A DNA stretch of 64,000 bases, from contig CAUYUJ010019948.1 of assembly GCA_963575745.1 (NCBI GenBank), positions 995,633 to 1,059,632 of the forward strand, written 5' to 3'. The DNA comes from Prorocentrum cordatum (lineage: Eukaryota; Sar; Dinophyceae; Prorocentrales; Prorocentraceae). A program made the translations under genes and the position numbers. This document shows, piece by piece, positions 21,901 to 29,912 of this stretch. A model generated the notes under the pieces. The model did no database searches. It was not told where the DNA came from and saw only the letters and a program-made list of their open reading frames with translations. Every line of letters begins with the position of its first letter. Position 1 is the first letter of the stretch.

Positions 21901-24101
21901 GGTAGAAAGACAATAAGGGTCAGCCAGACGTCTGTGAGCTCAGGGTTACTTTCCCACGACAAGAGGAGGAGGGTGAGAGTCGAGACGAGGACCGACGGAA
22001 GTTTTTCAACCCACCTTGGATGGAAGCAGTCCCAGCCGAGCGCCGTCTTGCTCTTAAAAGAGCTGAGCACCGCCTTCACATCATCATCCGAAAACTGAGG
22101 CAGAGGCGCGGCCTGGGAAACATCCCAATCCAGAGGGTGGGGCTCATCAGACCTGGCAGAGACGACCCAAAGACTAGACCACTCCTTTAACATTTCCTGC
22201 AGAGCTTCATGACCGACAACAGGGAGCCCCTGGGCAATGTCCGCGGCCGTGGCCCCTTTGGGGCCCTTCGAAAAACGGTGGGCCAGGCTGGCCCCGTTGG
22301 AAAAAGCCAGCTCGGAATATTCCTTCCAGCTCTGCTTGGCGGCAGCAGCATCGGCGGCAGTGTGCGAAAGCACCTGGTCCTGGAGACACTTACAGACCTG
22401 GGCCCTCTTATCGGGATCCCTCAAGCCTTTCAAAAAGTCTCCAAGCGAATTGACAGTGACGCCGTCCTCCCCCGCCCAGTCCAACCCGTCCCAAACCTCA
22501 GAGTAACCAGATAGCATCCTGAGGGCACTGGCCTGTCGAGCAACCTGGGGTTCAGAAGTCTTACCCTCAGCTCTCAGCCATTGCATGGTGAGACGCCTGA
22601 CAGAGAGCCACTTCTGGGTGGATGGGCTGGCTTTCCTACGGAGACTCTTCCCCCATTCGCAGGCAATCGGGACTTTTTCGAGCTTGCATCCAGCTGAGCG
22701 GCCACAAAACCTAGGCCTCTCGGCGATGGGGATAGCCAAAAAGAGGCTTAAATAGAGCTCAGCCGAAGAAAACCACCTGCGAGCGAGGCTGTCCAGAGAC
22801 TCATTTTCTTCCAACTCGAAACCTGGCCAGGACGAGACATCACCAGGCACAAATGGCTGCCCAGAAGCTGGCATCAAAAACTTTTCTTGCTGCACTCTGC
22901 GATACACAAAGTTCGACCCGCCGAGACCAGCAAGCCTCAGCACCACGGCCCTGTGTGGGCCCACAGGGGTGTCGTCGATCACACCCACGCTCCTGATGAA
23001 GGGCAGCAGGATGTCGCTGACGATGTAGTAGTCGTAGTGCGACTCATTGCAAGTAGGGCGGCCGCCGTGAACAATCTCCGCATGGAGGTGACCAAGAAAT
23101 CCAGCTCTGAGAAACGTGTCCCGCCCGAAACACTCTGACTCCACATTCCAGTCTCCAGCCACGATAAAGGGTAGACATGACTCGCGCAGGACTTGGATCA
23201 GAGAGGCGAAGAGCTCCAGGTTCCCAGACTGGCCAACACTGGTGATGCCATACACAGAGGCAAGTAGGATCTGCATGCTGCCAATCACCGTTCTTTGAAA
23301 AAACATGCGAGACTTGGCGTACTCCCCATGAGGCACATAGGGGACGCTCGGCAGACTGTTGAGGCTGAGCACACCCACGCCGCTCGAGGTCGACGTCGCC
23401 GTGCTTCCAGTGATCTGGCAGCCATTGGCGAGAAAACGATACCCACGAGCATGCGACCAAGATTGAGCACTCTTTAATTGGTCGCCTCCTCTGAGGCGAT
23501 GCTCTTGCACGTGGAGTACATCTGGTTGCAAATACTTATCAAACACCAGCCATTCCAGGAAAGTCTGAACAGTGGTCCACGTGTTGCCATTGTAAGTAAC
23601 GAGCGTGAACTCCGTCTGGTGCTGGTTCGACGAAGGAGCCTCAAAATCAGCTGCCCAACGAAGTGCCTGAGCCGCATCCTGAGCCGAACTCGAAGAAGGC
23701 TGCGACCACGGGGACGAAGACGAGTCCCCTACCACTCCAGTGGAAGATGGGGCAACTGTGCTCTCGGTCTCAATGTCCTGCTGGCGATACTCACACAACT
23801 TGAGCTCAGAATAGTCTGGAAAAGTTGCACCACCATACTTGCAGGCGTGAGCCGAGAGGCCTTGCAGAGGCTGTGATCCTGGCACACTGTTTTGTCGACC
23901 CTTGTCGGGCAAAGGCGATGAAGGAAAGAGGCCCCAGCTGGGGAGCCCACCCCGAGCGGCACCCAGGAGACCAGGGCCATGGGGTTTGGCGGAGCTGGAG
24001 CCTCCAGCGTTAGGCGCTCGCACTGTCGTTGACGAGCACCTCGAAACGAAGTTGACGCAGAAATTGACCTCGCCCCCGATGACCATGCCGTCGTCCAGCA
24101 T
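18966..24101 (-). CDS. LINE ORF2: endonuclease, reverse transcriptase, RNase H
   Basis: 1711 codons from the first Met after ORF1. Residues 165-390 form an exonuclease-endonuclease-phosphatase domain: TYNGNTW (Asn171), VQEHRL (Glu200), VAGDWNV (Asp317, Asn319), HYDYYIVSD (Asp357) and VGPHRAV (His383). Residues about 675-960 are reverse transcriptase: LPKVTGGVRPIGLLPFF, AFIDLRKFYE (Asp809), VAGCSCATGLAKLM and the catalytic LIDDIS (Asp901, Asp902). LIDD replaces the usual YxDD. A Cys-Cys-His-Cys knuckle follows (CTRC...HRFFVC, 1244-1261). An RNase H domain spans 1331-1478, with FVDGS (Asp1336), GEDYALL (Glu1385), LSDCKGS (Asp1405) and EADDLAK (Asp1473). The carboxy terminus has another Cys pair (CTSC) and an acidic end. 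It should nick DNA and prime reverse transcription on the target. The frame stays open for a further 410 codons upstream, but those translate as an Arg/Ser-rich shadow of ORF1, hence this start. All expected catalytic residues are present. Confidence 0.92.
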   Translation of the reverse strand: MLDDGMVIGGEVNFCVNFVSRCSSTTVRAPNAGGSSSAKPHGPGLLGAARGGLPSWGLFPSSPLPDKGRQNSVPGSQPLQGLSAHACKYGGATFPDYSELKLCEYRQQDIETESTVAPSSTGVVGDSSSSPWSQPSSSSAQDAAQALRWAADFEAPSSNQHQTEFTLVTYNGNTWTTVQTFLEWLVFDKYLQPDVLHVQEHRLRGGDQLKSAQSWSHARGYRFLANGCQITGSTATSTSSGVGVLSLNSLPSVPYVPHGEYAKSRMFFQRTVIGSMQILLASVYGITSVGQSGNLELFASLIQVLRESCLPFIVAGDWNVESECFGRDTFLRAGFLGHLHAEIVHGGRPTCNESHYDYYIVSDILLPFIRSVGVIDDTPVGPHRAVVLRLAGLGGSNFVYRRVQQEKFLMPASGQPFVPGDVSSWPGFELEENESLDSLARRWFSSAELYLSLFLAIPIAERPRFCGRSAGCKLEKVPIACEWGKSLRRKASPSTQKWLSVRRLTMQWLRAEGKTSEPQVARQASALRMLSGYSEVWDGLDWAGEDGVTVNSLGDFLKGLRDPDKRAQVCKCLQDQVLSHTAADAAAAKQSWKEYSELAFSNGASLAHRFSKGPKGATAADIAQGLPVVGHEALQEMLKEWSSLWVVSARSDEPHPLDWDVSQAAPLPQFSDDDVKAVLSSFKSKTALGWDCFHPRWVEKLPSVLVSTLTLLLLSWESNPELTDVWLTLIVFLPKVTGGVRPIGLLPFFARLWSRLRHRVVAKWEATLPDTFFWGGSSETSCDKSAWIHNVLASAAPEFNFVTASAFIDLRKFYEMVSHAELLCAARDTGFPENLLRPLCALYRGPRRASYQNSTSHEIFANGTIVAGCSCATGLAKLMTVTVLRHVGARCNSIRIKNLIDDISLHAVGGPQTVARELSLAFKETVGLLQARGLPLSWDKMGFLCNDAETFSLIEDEVADLWTVGVPFPGRGQFHRDLGGDAVDGRYRRIGTQLTRIRDAMQKGVRLLALKGLGRQRSAVHRSGVLSKALWGCSIAGVPNSRIQQLRMSFLNAGARFKPGASVGLSLMCAENGWHNDPLVIATSDAIHTYIVIMTTGSITSSVVSALMVAALPLLDDPQAWLKCRNPIAALMISLHRICWKLLDPVTLVDDEGTTWDLKFYSASWIAHVVKLGVRRQIDRDALATLQGSGSTRTGPISWQPISETLHGKKLSPHQRRSLRGVITGGHWTQVRIARAFAGHSSLCTRCQSAPGTLFHRFFVCDAFAAQRQMLIPPEVRRAAQRMLKEPEDRQDRFARGLLPHPGQAFHGGGRSSRHDMIDVDRRGVTSVNGGYVFVDGSAFSVRTPELRSAGWAVVVYDAERRRVARYHGAVPRREGPSQVARDGEDYALLKASELVMGSYVVLSDCKGSVGCCHRLAAACGPGNLRAHMWRRTALNDDFCRAPVFHVKAHTSEADVRNGLISQFDRECNAEADDLAKAGASFHAASDVQERLVRGAMRLHKLLLGYIAQFEVWFHEQDEQFRDYVFPEPDPEDEGLATPQQIAASREASLPWPWLVQKHALLEYPVVGHDRSLVFCTSCCKYADTGSLTHRGLDHVCCGREGGSGRIEENTRHFENLRHPQTLHKDIKLMCGRRPSAKVRAIMCRAKGWKDPLSDQPDIDFRPKGKFRAEPQRHLDTSAVLLDHGLTFPEALELGAPRDDDSDDDVDPDMV

Positions 24102-24111
24102 GCGGGGGCAA

Positions 24112-25194
24112 TCAATAGTTAGGATTGAGTAGGCGTGGGGGTCGGAAGCCGCCTGCTGCCAGCTGCTTCGCCTTCTCGCGCAGTATGGCCTCCTCCACAC
24201 TCGCCTCCACGAAGTCAGCCACGTCCTTGCGCAGGGCCTCCACGTCCATGTCCTGATGGTTCCATTCGGCAGGCTTGTCAGGCTCAGCGCGGCCTGGAGT
24301 GGGCGGCGCCACCCCTGCCTCCTGCGTCTTCTGCTTCTTCTCGGGCGGCTGCGAGAAGAGCTCAGCTGCCCGCGACTTGAGCGCCTCCACCAGCATGGGT
24401 GCCAGCTTGCTGGCGTCGGCGACGCCGTCCATCGAGCCCAAGCACTCCACCAACTTGGACTCGCTGAGGTATATCTCGGGCCCCGTGAGATCCACCGCCA
24501 TCGGAGCCTGAACAGGCTGCGACGATAGCTGGCGTAGCTCTTCGTCGAGGTCTTCAACAGCCTTCTTGCGCTCCTCCAGCGCCTGGATTGCTGAATCCAC
24601 TTGGCTCTGAGCTGCTGCCAACGCCTTGTCTGCCTCCAGCTTGTGCGCCTCTGCCTTCTGAAGACGCTGACGGGCCTGCTCAGCTCGCCTCGAAAGAGCC
24701 GTGAGCTTCGCTGGAAGGGGCTTATTCTCGTATAACTTGCGGCGAGATGCCTCGAGCTGGTCACGAGCCGCCTGTAAAGGCTGAGCGGCCCATGGTAACT
24801 TGACCGACTCCAACCACTGCACATGCTTGACCAGGCCGTCAATCTCATCACGTAGCTCTTCTGACACGAGGTCTGATGCTTGCGCTTGCGACTGTTGTCC
24901 ACCATCCTGCGGCGCACGCAAACGCTGGTTCTCGGCCTCCAGAGACTGCAGTCGCTTCTCCAGCTTGGCCAAGGCAGAGGATTCTCCCCCAATGGGAGGG
25001 GGCTTGCGCTTGGTGCTGCGGCTCGGGGAGTCGACGGGAACCACACACTTGAAGCTTTGCCCCTTGTGTACCTTACACTTGAAGCACTTCTCATTGCTGC
25101 CGTAATTGATGAGAGGGAGACCAGTACGCCGAAAAGTACAGAACTTGCACATCCAATCCGACTTGGCCTCCGGAGCCCACGGGGACGGCGCCAT
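24112..25194 (-). CDS. LINE ORF1: zinc finger plus coiled coil
   Basis: 360 codons. The amino terminus has a Cys-x2-Cys...Cys-x2-Cys finger (Cys16, Cys19, Cys37, Cys40) opening with Trp14 (WMCKFC). It is similar in layout to RanBP2-type fingers but with a longer central loop. Residues about 75-240 are Glu/Lys/Gln/Ala-rich heptad-like sequence predicted to form a coiled coil. The rest is acidic and Pro-rich. By position it is the LINE nucleic-acid-binding ORF1 protein, likely coating the element RNA. Its TGA is followed after 10 nt by the ORF2 start codon in another frame. That spacing suits reinitiation or frameshifting, and internal ORF2 translation is equally possible. Confidence 0.8.
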   Translation of the reverse strand: MAPSPWAPEAKSDWMCKFCTFRRTGLPLINYGSNEKCFKCKVHKGQSFKCVVPVDSPSRSTKRKPPPIGGESSALAKLEKRLQSLEAENQRLRAPQDGGQQSQAQASDLVSEELRDEIDGLVKHVQWLESVKLPWAAQPLQAARDQLEASRRKLYENKPLPAKLTALSRRAEQARQRLQKAEAHKLEADKALAAAQSQVDSAIQALEERKKAVEDLDEELRQLSSQPVQAPMAVDLTGPEIYLSESKLVECLGSMDGVADASKLAPMLVEALKSRAAELFSQPPEKKQKTQEAGVAPPTPGRAEPDKPAEWNHQDMDVEALRKDVADFVEASVEEAILREKAKQLAAGGFRPPRLLNPNY

Positions 25195-25340
25195 GGCTGC
25201 GCCGTGGGTGGTCGATAGGGGCCGCCAGGAAGCCCGTGCGGTACTGGCTGAAAGCTGTCGAGCGTAAACGCTCTGGCACTGCCGCGGTAACAGCGGTGTC
25301 CAGTCTTGCCAATGCGGGCTCGGCCCGCCAAAGCATCAGT

Positions 25341-25362
25341 CTTGAGCCAAAATGGCTACGGA
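25341..25362 (-). promoter_or_regulatory. Perfect dinoflagellate spliced-leader sequence
   Basis: On the minus strand the bases read T-CCG followed by TAGCCATTTTGGCTCAAG. This matches all 22 positions of the conserved dinoflagellate SL, the first being the variable A/G/T. It is immediately upstream of the LINE leader and downstream of a CCT tract. In dinoflagellates the SL is added to mRNA by trans-splicing, so its presence in genomic DNA at the element end marks reverse transcription of a trans-spliced transcript. Confidence 0.95.
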
Positions 25363-25496
25363 GGAGGAGGAGGAGGAGGAGGAGGAGGAGGAGGAGGAGG
25401 AGGAGGAGGAGGATGCGGAGGCGGAGGCGGAGGCGGAGGAGGACGAAAAGGAGGAGCAGCAGGAGGAGGAAGATGAGGAGGAGGGGGAGGAGCCAG
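25363..25496 (+). repeat. (GGA)n microsatellite at the 5' flank of the LINE
   Basis: GGA, GCGGAG and GGACGAAAAG units. A second GGA block follows at 25905-26018. The Glu-rich plus frame and Ser/Pro-rich minus frames are repeat translations. Confidence 0.95.
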
Positions 25497-26837
25497 ACCC
25501 CCCCCACTCCCCCTCCTTTTCTCTGCCCCCTCGCTTCGGCGAGGGCCCCCCCAGGGCCGAAAACGGCCAACAACTTTCCGTCGTGGATGTTTCACTGCGC
25601 GAGCATGTCTGGGCTCCCCTACTCTTGCTCCCCCTCCCCTCCCCCCTCCCCAACATCCTCCTCCTCTGCCTCCTCCTCCGCCGCCTCCTCCTCTGCCTCC
25701 TCCACCTCCTCCGACCCTCCTCCCCCGTCCCCTGCCGCCCCTGCCGGGCGGAGCGTCTTGAGCGCAGGGCCCGCGGAGCCGCCGCGCGCCGCCCCCGCTG
25801 GGCGGGCGCCGCCGGAGGCGGGCGGCCTAACCTCCTCTCGGGGGGCTCGCGGGGCCGCCCAGGGTCGGAGGCGGGGCCCCGTGGCATGCAGGCGGGCGAG
25901 GAGGAGGAGGAGGAGGAGGAGGAGGAGGAGGAGGAGGAGGAGAAGGCGGAGGAGGAGGAGGAGGAGAAGGAGGAGGAAGAGGAGGAGCAGGAGGAGGAGG
26001 AGGAGGCAGGGGCGAGGCGCCCTGGCATTCGGGCAGGGCCGCGGGGTCAGAGGCGGGGCCCTGCGGCATCCAAGCAGGGCCGCGGGGCGCCCCCGGCTGG
26101 CCTGCAGGCTTGCCAGAGGATGTTCCAAGGAACTCCTTGTCGTCTTGGAGCCGTCTTGGGCCATCTTGGGCGCTCCAACGCGCCGCGGAACCCCCTGTCC
26201 AGGTCAGTGGGGAGGGGGTAGGGGGAGGGGTAAACCCCTCCCCGAAGGGGAAGAGGGAGGGGTGGAAGAGGAAACTCGTTAAACCACCGACGCCCAGAGG
26301 GCTGGTGGGACTCCTTGTCGTCTGGTGGCGTGGGTGCATCTGGGGATCCTGGGGCAACCTGGAGCGGGCACGAGGCTGAGACCGTGACCCCCCCCCCCCC
26401 TCGCGGCGTGTTGCCTTGAGTTCGGGTGGCTGGCGCCCCGAGTCGCAGTGGGCAGACCAGGCGAGACAAGATCGGTGCTTCCAAGATAGGGGTCCTGAGG
26501 GCTGGGGGCCTCAGGCTATGATGGGATCCAATGGTGGTTCTACGTTGTTTGAGGCACCTCGCCCTTAGGACCTCATCCCTCGGGACCCCATCTTAGAGCG
26601 CCGAGGAGAGTCAACAGCAACAGACAGCAGCGCAAACATGACCGCTATCCAGATTCAACTTTCACAGCCTGGCTCCCCCCCAGTGGGTTTGGTGGACCTT
26701 GCCCTTCCCGACCCTTCCCCGTCCACGTTCTACGTGTGTGCATTTCTGTCGCTCCGCCGCTTTGACTTACTCAGCCGCCTCGCCGCTGAGCGCGATGCCG
26801 CTACCGCTCAAAAGTGTGGGCATCTATGTTTCTCTGT
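25497..26837. other. GC-rich non-coding with GGA/CCT blocks
   Basis: CCT-rich at about 25620-25740, GGA at 25905-26018, then moderately GC-rich sequence with no recognised gene. Confidence 0.45.
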
Positions 26838-26870
26838 GTGTGTGTGTGTCTCTCTCTCTCTCTATCTCTG

Positions 26871-26912
<42 letters not shown>

Positions 26913-26925
26913 CTCTCTCTCTCTT
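26838..26925 (+). repeat. (TC)n/(TA)n compound microsatellite
   Basis: GT, TC and TA runs in succession. Together with the CCCTCCTTGCTTCTGCAG that follows, it would make a strong polypyrimidine tract for the exon candidate at 26974-27028. Confidence 0.95.
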
Positions 26926-26973
26926 TTTGTGTGTCTCTCCATCTGGCTCCCTCGCTCTCCCTCCTTGCTTCTG

Positions 26974-27028
26974 CAGGAGACTCCTGCATGCCGCCGCCCC
27001 GCCCGGTCAGGCCCGCCTGCCCTCGGAT
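26974..27028 (+). CDS. Candidate internal mini-exon
   Basis: A 55-bp segment bounded by a long polypyrimidine tract with CTTCTGCAG on the left and GGATG followed by GTATGT on the right. Splice-site context is unusually good for this window. The three frames (for example RLLHAAAPPGQARLPSDG) match no family, so this may be chance. Confidence 0.2.
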
Positions 27029-27481
27029 GGTATGTGCACAGGCCCTCCCGTCCTCGGCCAGGCGGGCGCATATGCCGTGCTGGGGCCCAGGATGGCCCTG
27101 GCCAGGCACGGTGCTGATCGACAGGCGCCGTCTGCGCGCCTCTTTCCCTCCGCGCAGCCGCCCTCCCCCCCTCCTCCGCCCCCCCCCTGTCGATCGACCC
27201 CCACTCCTTCACGCCCAAGAGAGGGCTTCATAGCAAGGCCTTGTTTTGCCTCCTCTCCCGTCTTCTCCACGACGCGAGGGGGCCTGGGATGCGCGCGTGC
27301 GGCAGGCGTCGCCGTCCCAGACGCAGACCCAGGCCGCGGTGGCGCCCCCCCTGCCCGTCCCGCAGCGGGAGCCGCCCGGGCCTGCGGGTGCCGCGCCGCC
27401 AGGAGCGGGGGGGCGCGGGCCGGCCCCCGCCAGCGGCGGGGTGTGGGCGCCGGGCGTGCACCCAGCGCGCAGAGTGCTGGG
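27029..27481. other. GC-rich non-coding
   Basis: No recognised gene or repeat boundary. Confidence 0.4.
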
Positions 27482-27604
27482 CACCGCTCGGGCGTGCGCA
27501 GCTGTGCTCAGCGAGGGCCATCGAGGAGCCTCGTTGGACCCTCGAGCTGCAGAAACCTCGCACGACGCCGAGGGCTGCAGGGGCCACAGACGTCCGAGCG
27601 GTGT
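27482..27604. mobile_element. MITE family G, degraded copy
   Basis: CACCGCTCGGGCGTG at the left, AGGGCCATCGAGGAGC inside and ACGTCCGAGCGGTG at the right match the family-G layout with many changes. Confidence 0.5.
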
Positions 27605-27730
27605 TCCAAGAGCTGCCCTGGCAGCCTCCCCCACGGGCCAATCCTTGACCGCGTTCGCTGGCCGCGCTCCGCTCGCAGGGTGTCGGCATGGCCCTCCGAG
27701 GCCCGTGCATCCTCACCGTGCGTCCCTCGG

Positions 27731-27855
27731 CATCGCTCGGACGTGTGCACTTCTTTCTCGGCGAGGACCATCGAGGAGCATCCTTGACCATTTTTGGCGA
27801 GCAAAAACACGCGCGAAGTCGAACAAAAGCACACGGAATGGACGTCCCAGCGATG
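27731..27855. mobile_element. MITE family G, copy 1 (125 bp)
   Basis: Left end CATCGCTCGGACGT and right end ACGTCCCAGCGATG are inverted repeats (13 of 14). The core GGCGAGGACCATCGAGGAGC is followed by an A-rich stretch and CACACGGAATGG. A direct repeat (CTCCGAGGCCCGTGCA... CTCACCGTGCG) flanks it on both sides. Its reverse strand encodes the recurrent peptide APRWSSPRKK. Confidence 0.8.
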
Positions 27856-27961
27856 GCGGGCTCCGAGGCCCGTGCAATCCTCACCGTGCGCCCTCACGAT
27901 GCGGGCTGACTGCAGATCGGCGGAGGGCCTCCCACATTCGGTATCGTGTAGCCGACGCCTG

Positions 27962-28137
27962 CAGTCGGGGCCCTGAAGAAGGAACCCTTCTCGTTGGGGA
28001 GGGGCTCCGTGTTCCTTAATCGTTTCGCAGCTTGCCCTGGGTTTTCCTTAGGTTTTCGATACGAAATCGAAGTTCAACTTGTGGATGAAAGGGGCCTCGT
28101 TCCTTATTCAGGGTTCCTTAGGTCAACGTCTCGACTG
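27962..28137. mobile_element. Fold-back element family E, copy 2, with 19-20 bp flanking repeats
   Basis: Aligns along its length with 3162-3338. It is flanked by perfect direct copies of TATCGTGTAGCCGACGCCT (27942-27960 and 28138-28156). That is far longer than the 5-bp duplications of families A and B and is of the size made by target-primed retroposition. Confidence 0.8.
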
Positions 28138-28500
28138 TATCGTGTAGCCGACGCCTAGTCCCCATCCCCATCCAGACCCCGACCATCTCACCACCCCAGC
28201 GAGGGAGATACCCCTCGAGACCCGAAGGAAGCAGCCTATATCCCCATCTAGGGGGGTTAAATCGGCCAGTGGGGCGCAGGCCACGCCCATGGGGATATGG
28301 GGTCGGTGAAACGATGCGCACAAGTGGGGTCCGAGTAACGGGGTCGCAGGATCGCGCCGCATCGCCGATTCATCGGCGACGCCGGCGATGTAGCTGCGCT
28401 GATAGCGTTGACAAAGTCTGGTTCCACATCGAGCCGCATCGCCGGTGCATCGGGGATGCGGGGCGACCCTCCGACCCTACCTCCGCTTACCCTATCTGAG
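28138..28500 (+). repeat. Two adjoining dispersed repeats
   Basis: 28140-28300 matches 6895-7095 (CCCCATCCAGACCC, CTCGAGACCCGAAGGAA, CCACGCCCATGGGGAT). From about 28310 a GCATCGCCGATTCATCGGCG-type member of the GCATCGGCGATG family follows. Confidence 0.6.
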
Positions 28501-28854
28501 AGGCCTGGATGGCAGGCATGCGCATGGGACAGCATGAAGGAAGTTCGAGGTTCCAGGTTTTCGGGAGCTTTCTCAGACTCCCGCAGGTTCTCTAGCCTCG
28601 GGGTGAGAACCGGCAGCTGCGAGCGGGCATCCTGGGGATGGTCAGATCGTCCCGAGCGGCCGCCAGATGCCCGAGTGATGCCCCGAAAGCTGTCTTGGAT
28701 GTTTGTTCCTTGCGTTCCGGGGCCCTTCTTCCCGGGCCCGACAGCAAACGACGAGTCGAGACGAAAGCCCGGTCTCCAGGGATGCCCTCGGGCGTAGGAC
28801 CCGCTCTCACCAGGATTCCTTTCCCTCGCGTCCATTTGAGGAGGGGCCGCGTGT
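28501..28854. other. Non-coding
   Basis: Moderately GC-rich sequence with no motif or gene recognised. Confidence 0.35.
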
Positions 28855-29912
28855 ATGTATATACGTACGCACGTACGTACGTATGTATACATACATGCAT
28901 GCATGCATGTATGCATGCATGCATACATACATACATACACACATACATACATACATACATGCATGCATACATACATACACACATACACACATACCTACAT
29001 GCTTGCATGCATGCATGCATTCATGCATATATCAATTCATACATACATACATGCATTCATACATATACCCACGTACGTGCATGCATGCATGCATGCACAC
29101 ATACATGCATACACACATACACGCATGCATTCATACAGACCTACATACATACATACGTACGCACGTACATACATACATACATATATACACACGCATACAC
29201 ACATACATACACACATACACACCTACATACATACATACATACATACATACATACATACATACATGCATACATACATGCATGCATGCATACATACAAACAT
29301 ACATACAGGCATACATACATGCATACACACACACATGCACGCGTACATACATGCATGCATGCACACATACATCATACATATTAATATACATGCATATATA
29401 CATACATGCATGCATGCATACATGCATACATACATGCATACCTGAACACACATACACACATACATGCATGCATGCATGCATACATGCATACATGCATCCA
29501 CACATACACACGTACACACAAACATACATACAGACATGCATGCATACATACATGCATCCATACATACATGCATACGTACACCCACATACATACATACATA
29601 CATACATATATACATACATACATACATACACACATACATACATACATACATACATACATACACACACACATACATACACACACAAACATACATACATACA
29701 TACGTACATACATACATGCATACATACATACATACATACATACATGCATGCATGCATGCATGCATGCATGCATGCATATATACATACATACATACATTCA
29801 TATACACATACATACATATAGACATACATACACACATACATACATGCGTACGTATCTACGTACGTACATACATGCATGCATGCATGCATGCACAACTACA
29901 TCTATATACATA
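28855..29912 (+). repeat. TACA/TGCA microsatellite, about 1.06 kb
   Basis: Irregular 4-bp units (TACA, TGCA, CACA, TACG), including repeated ATGCATGCATGC self-complementary stretches. All long frames (Ile-His-Thr or Tyr-Val-Cys-Met repeats) are translations of this array. Confidence 0.97.

Larger units (their letters stand above)
18389..25362 (-). mobile_element. Full-length LINE (non-LTR retrotransposon), SL-tagged
   Basis: About 7 kb on the minus strand. Order: spliced leader (25362-25341), 5' leader, ORF1 (25194-24112), ORF2 (24101-18966), about 575-bp 3' region, and a 3' tail of CTCGCTCGCTCGCTC just before CTC repeats. Both coding frames are uninterrupted and the 5' end is complete, so this may be a recent insertion. 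Because both ends lie in GGA/CCT repeats, a target duplication cannot be defined. A 3'-tail match lies at 34775-34831. Confidence 0.85.

Noticed and set aside
24102-25331. The first 410 codons of the 2121-codon minus-strand frame
   Set aside because: They translate as Arg/Ser/Trp-rich sequence that is the out-of-frame shadow of ORF1, with no motif. ORF2 is taken from the Met at 24101.
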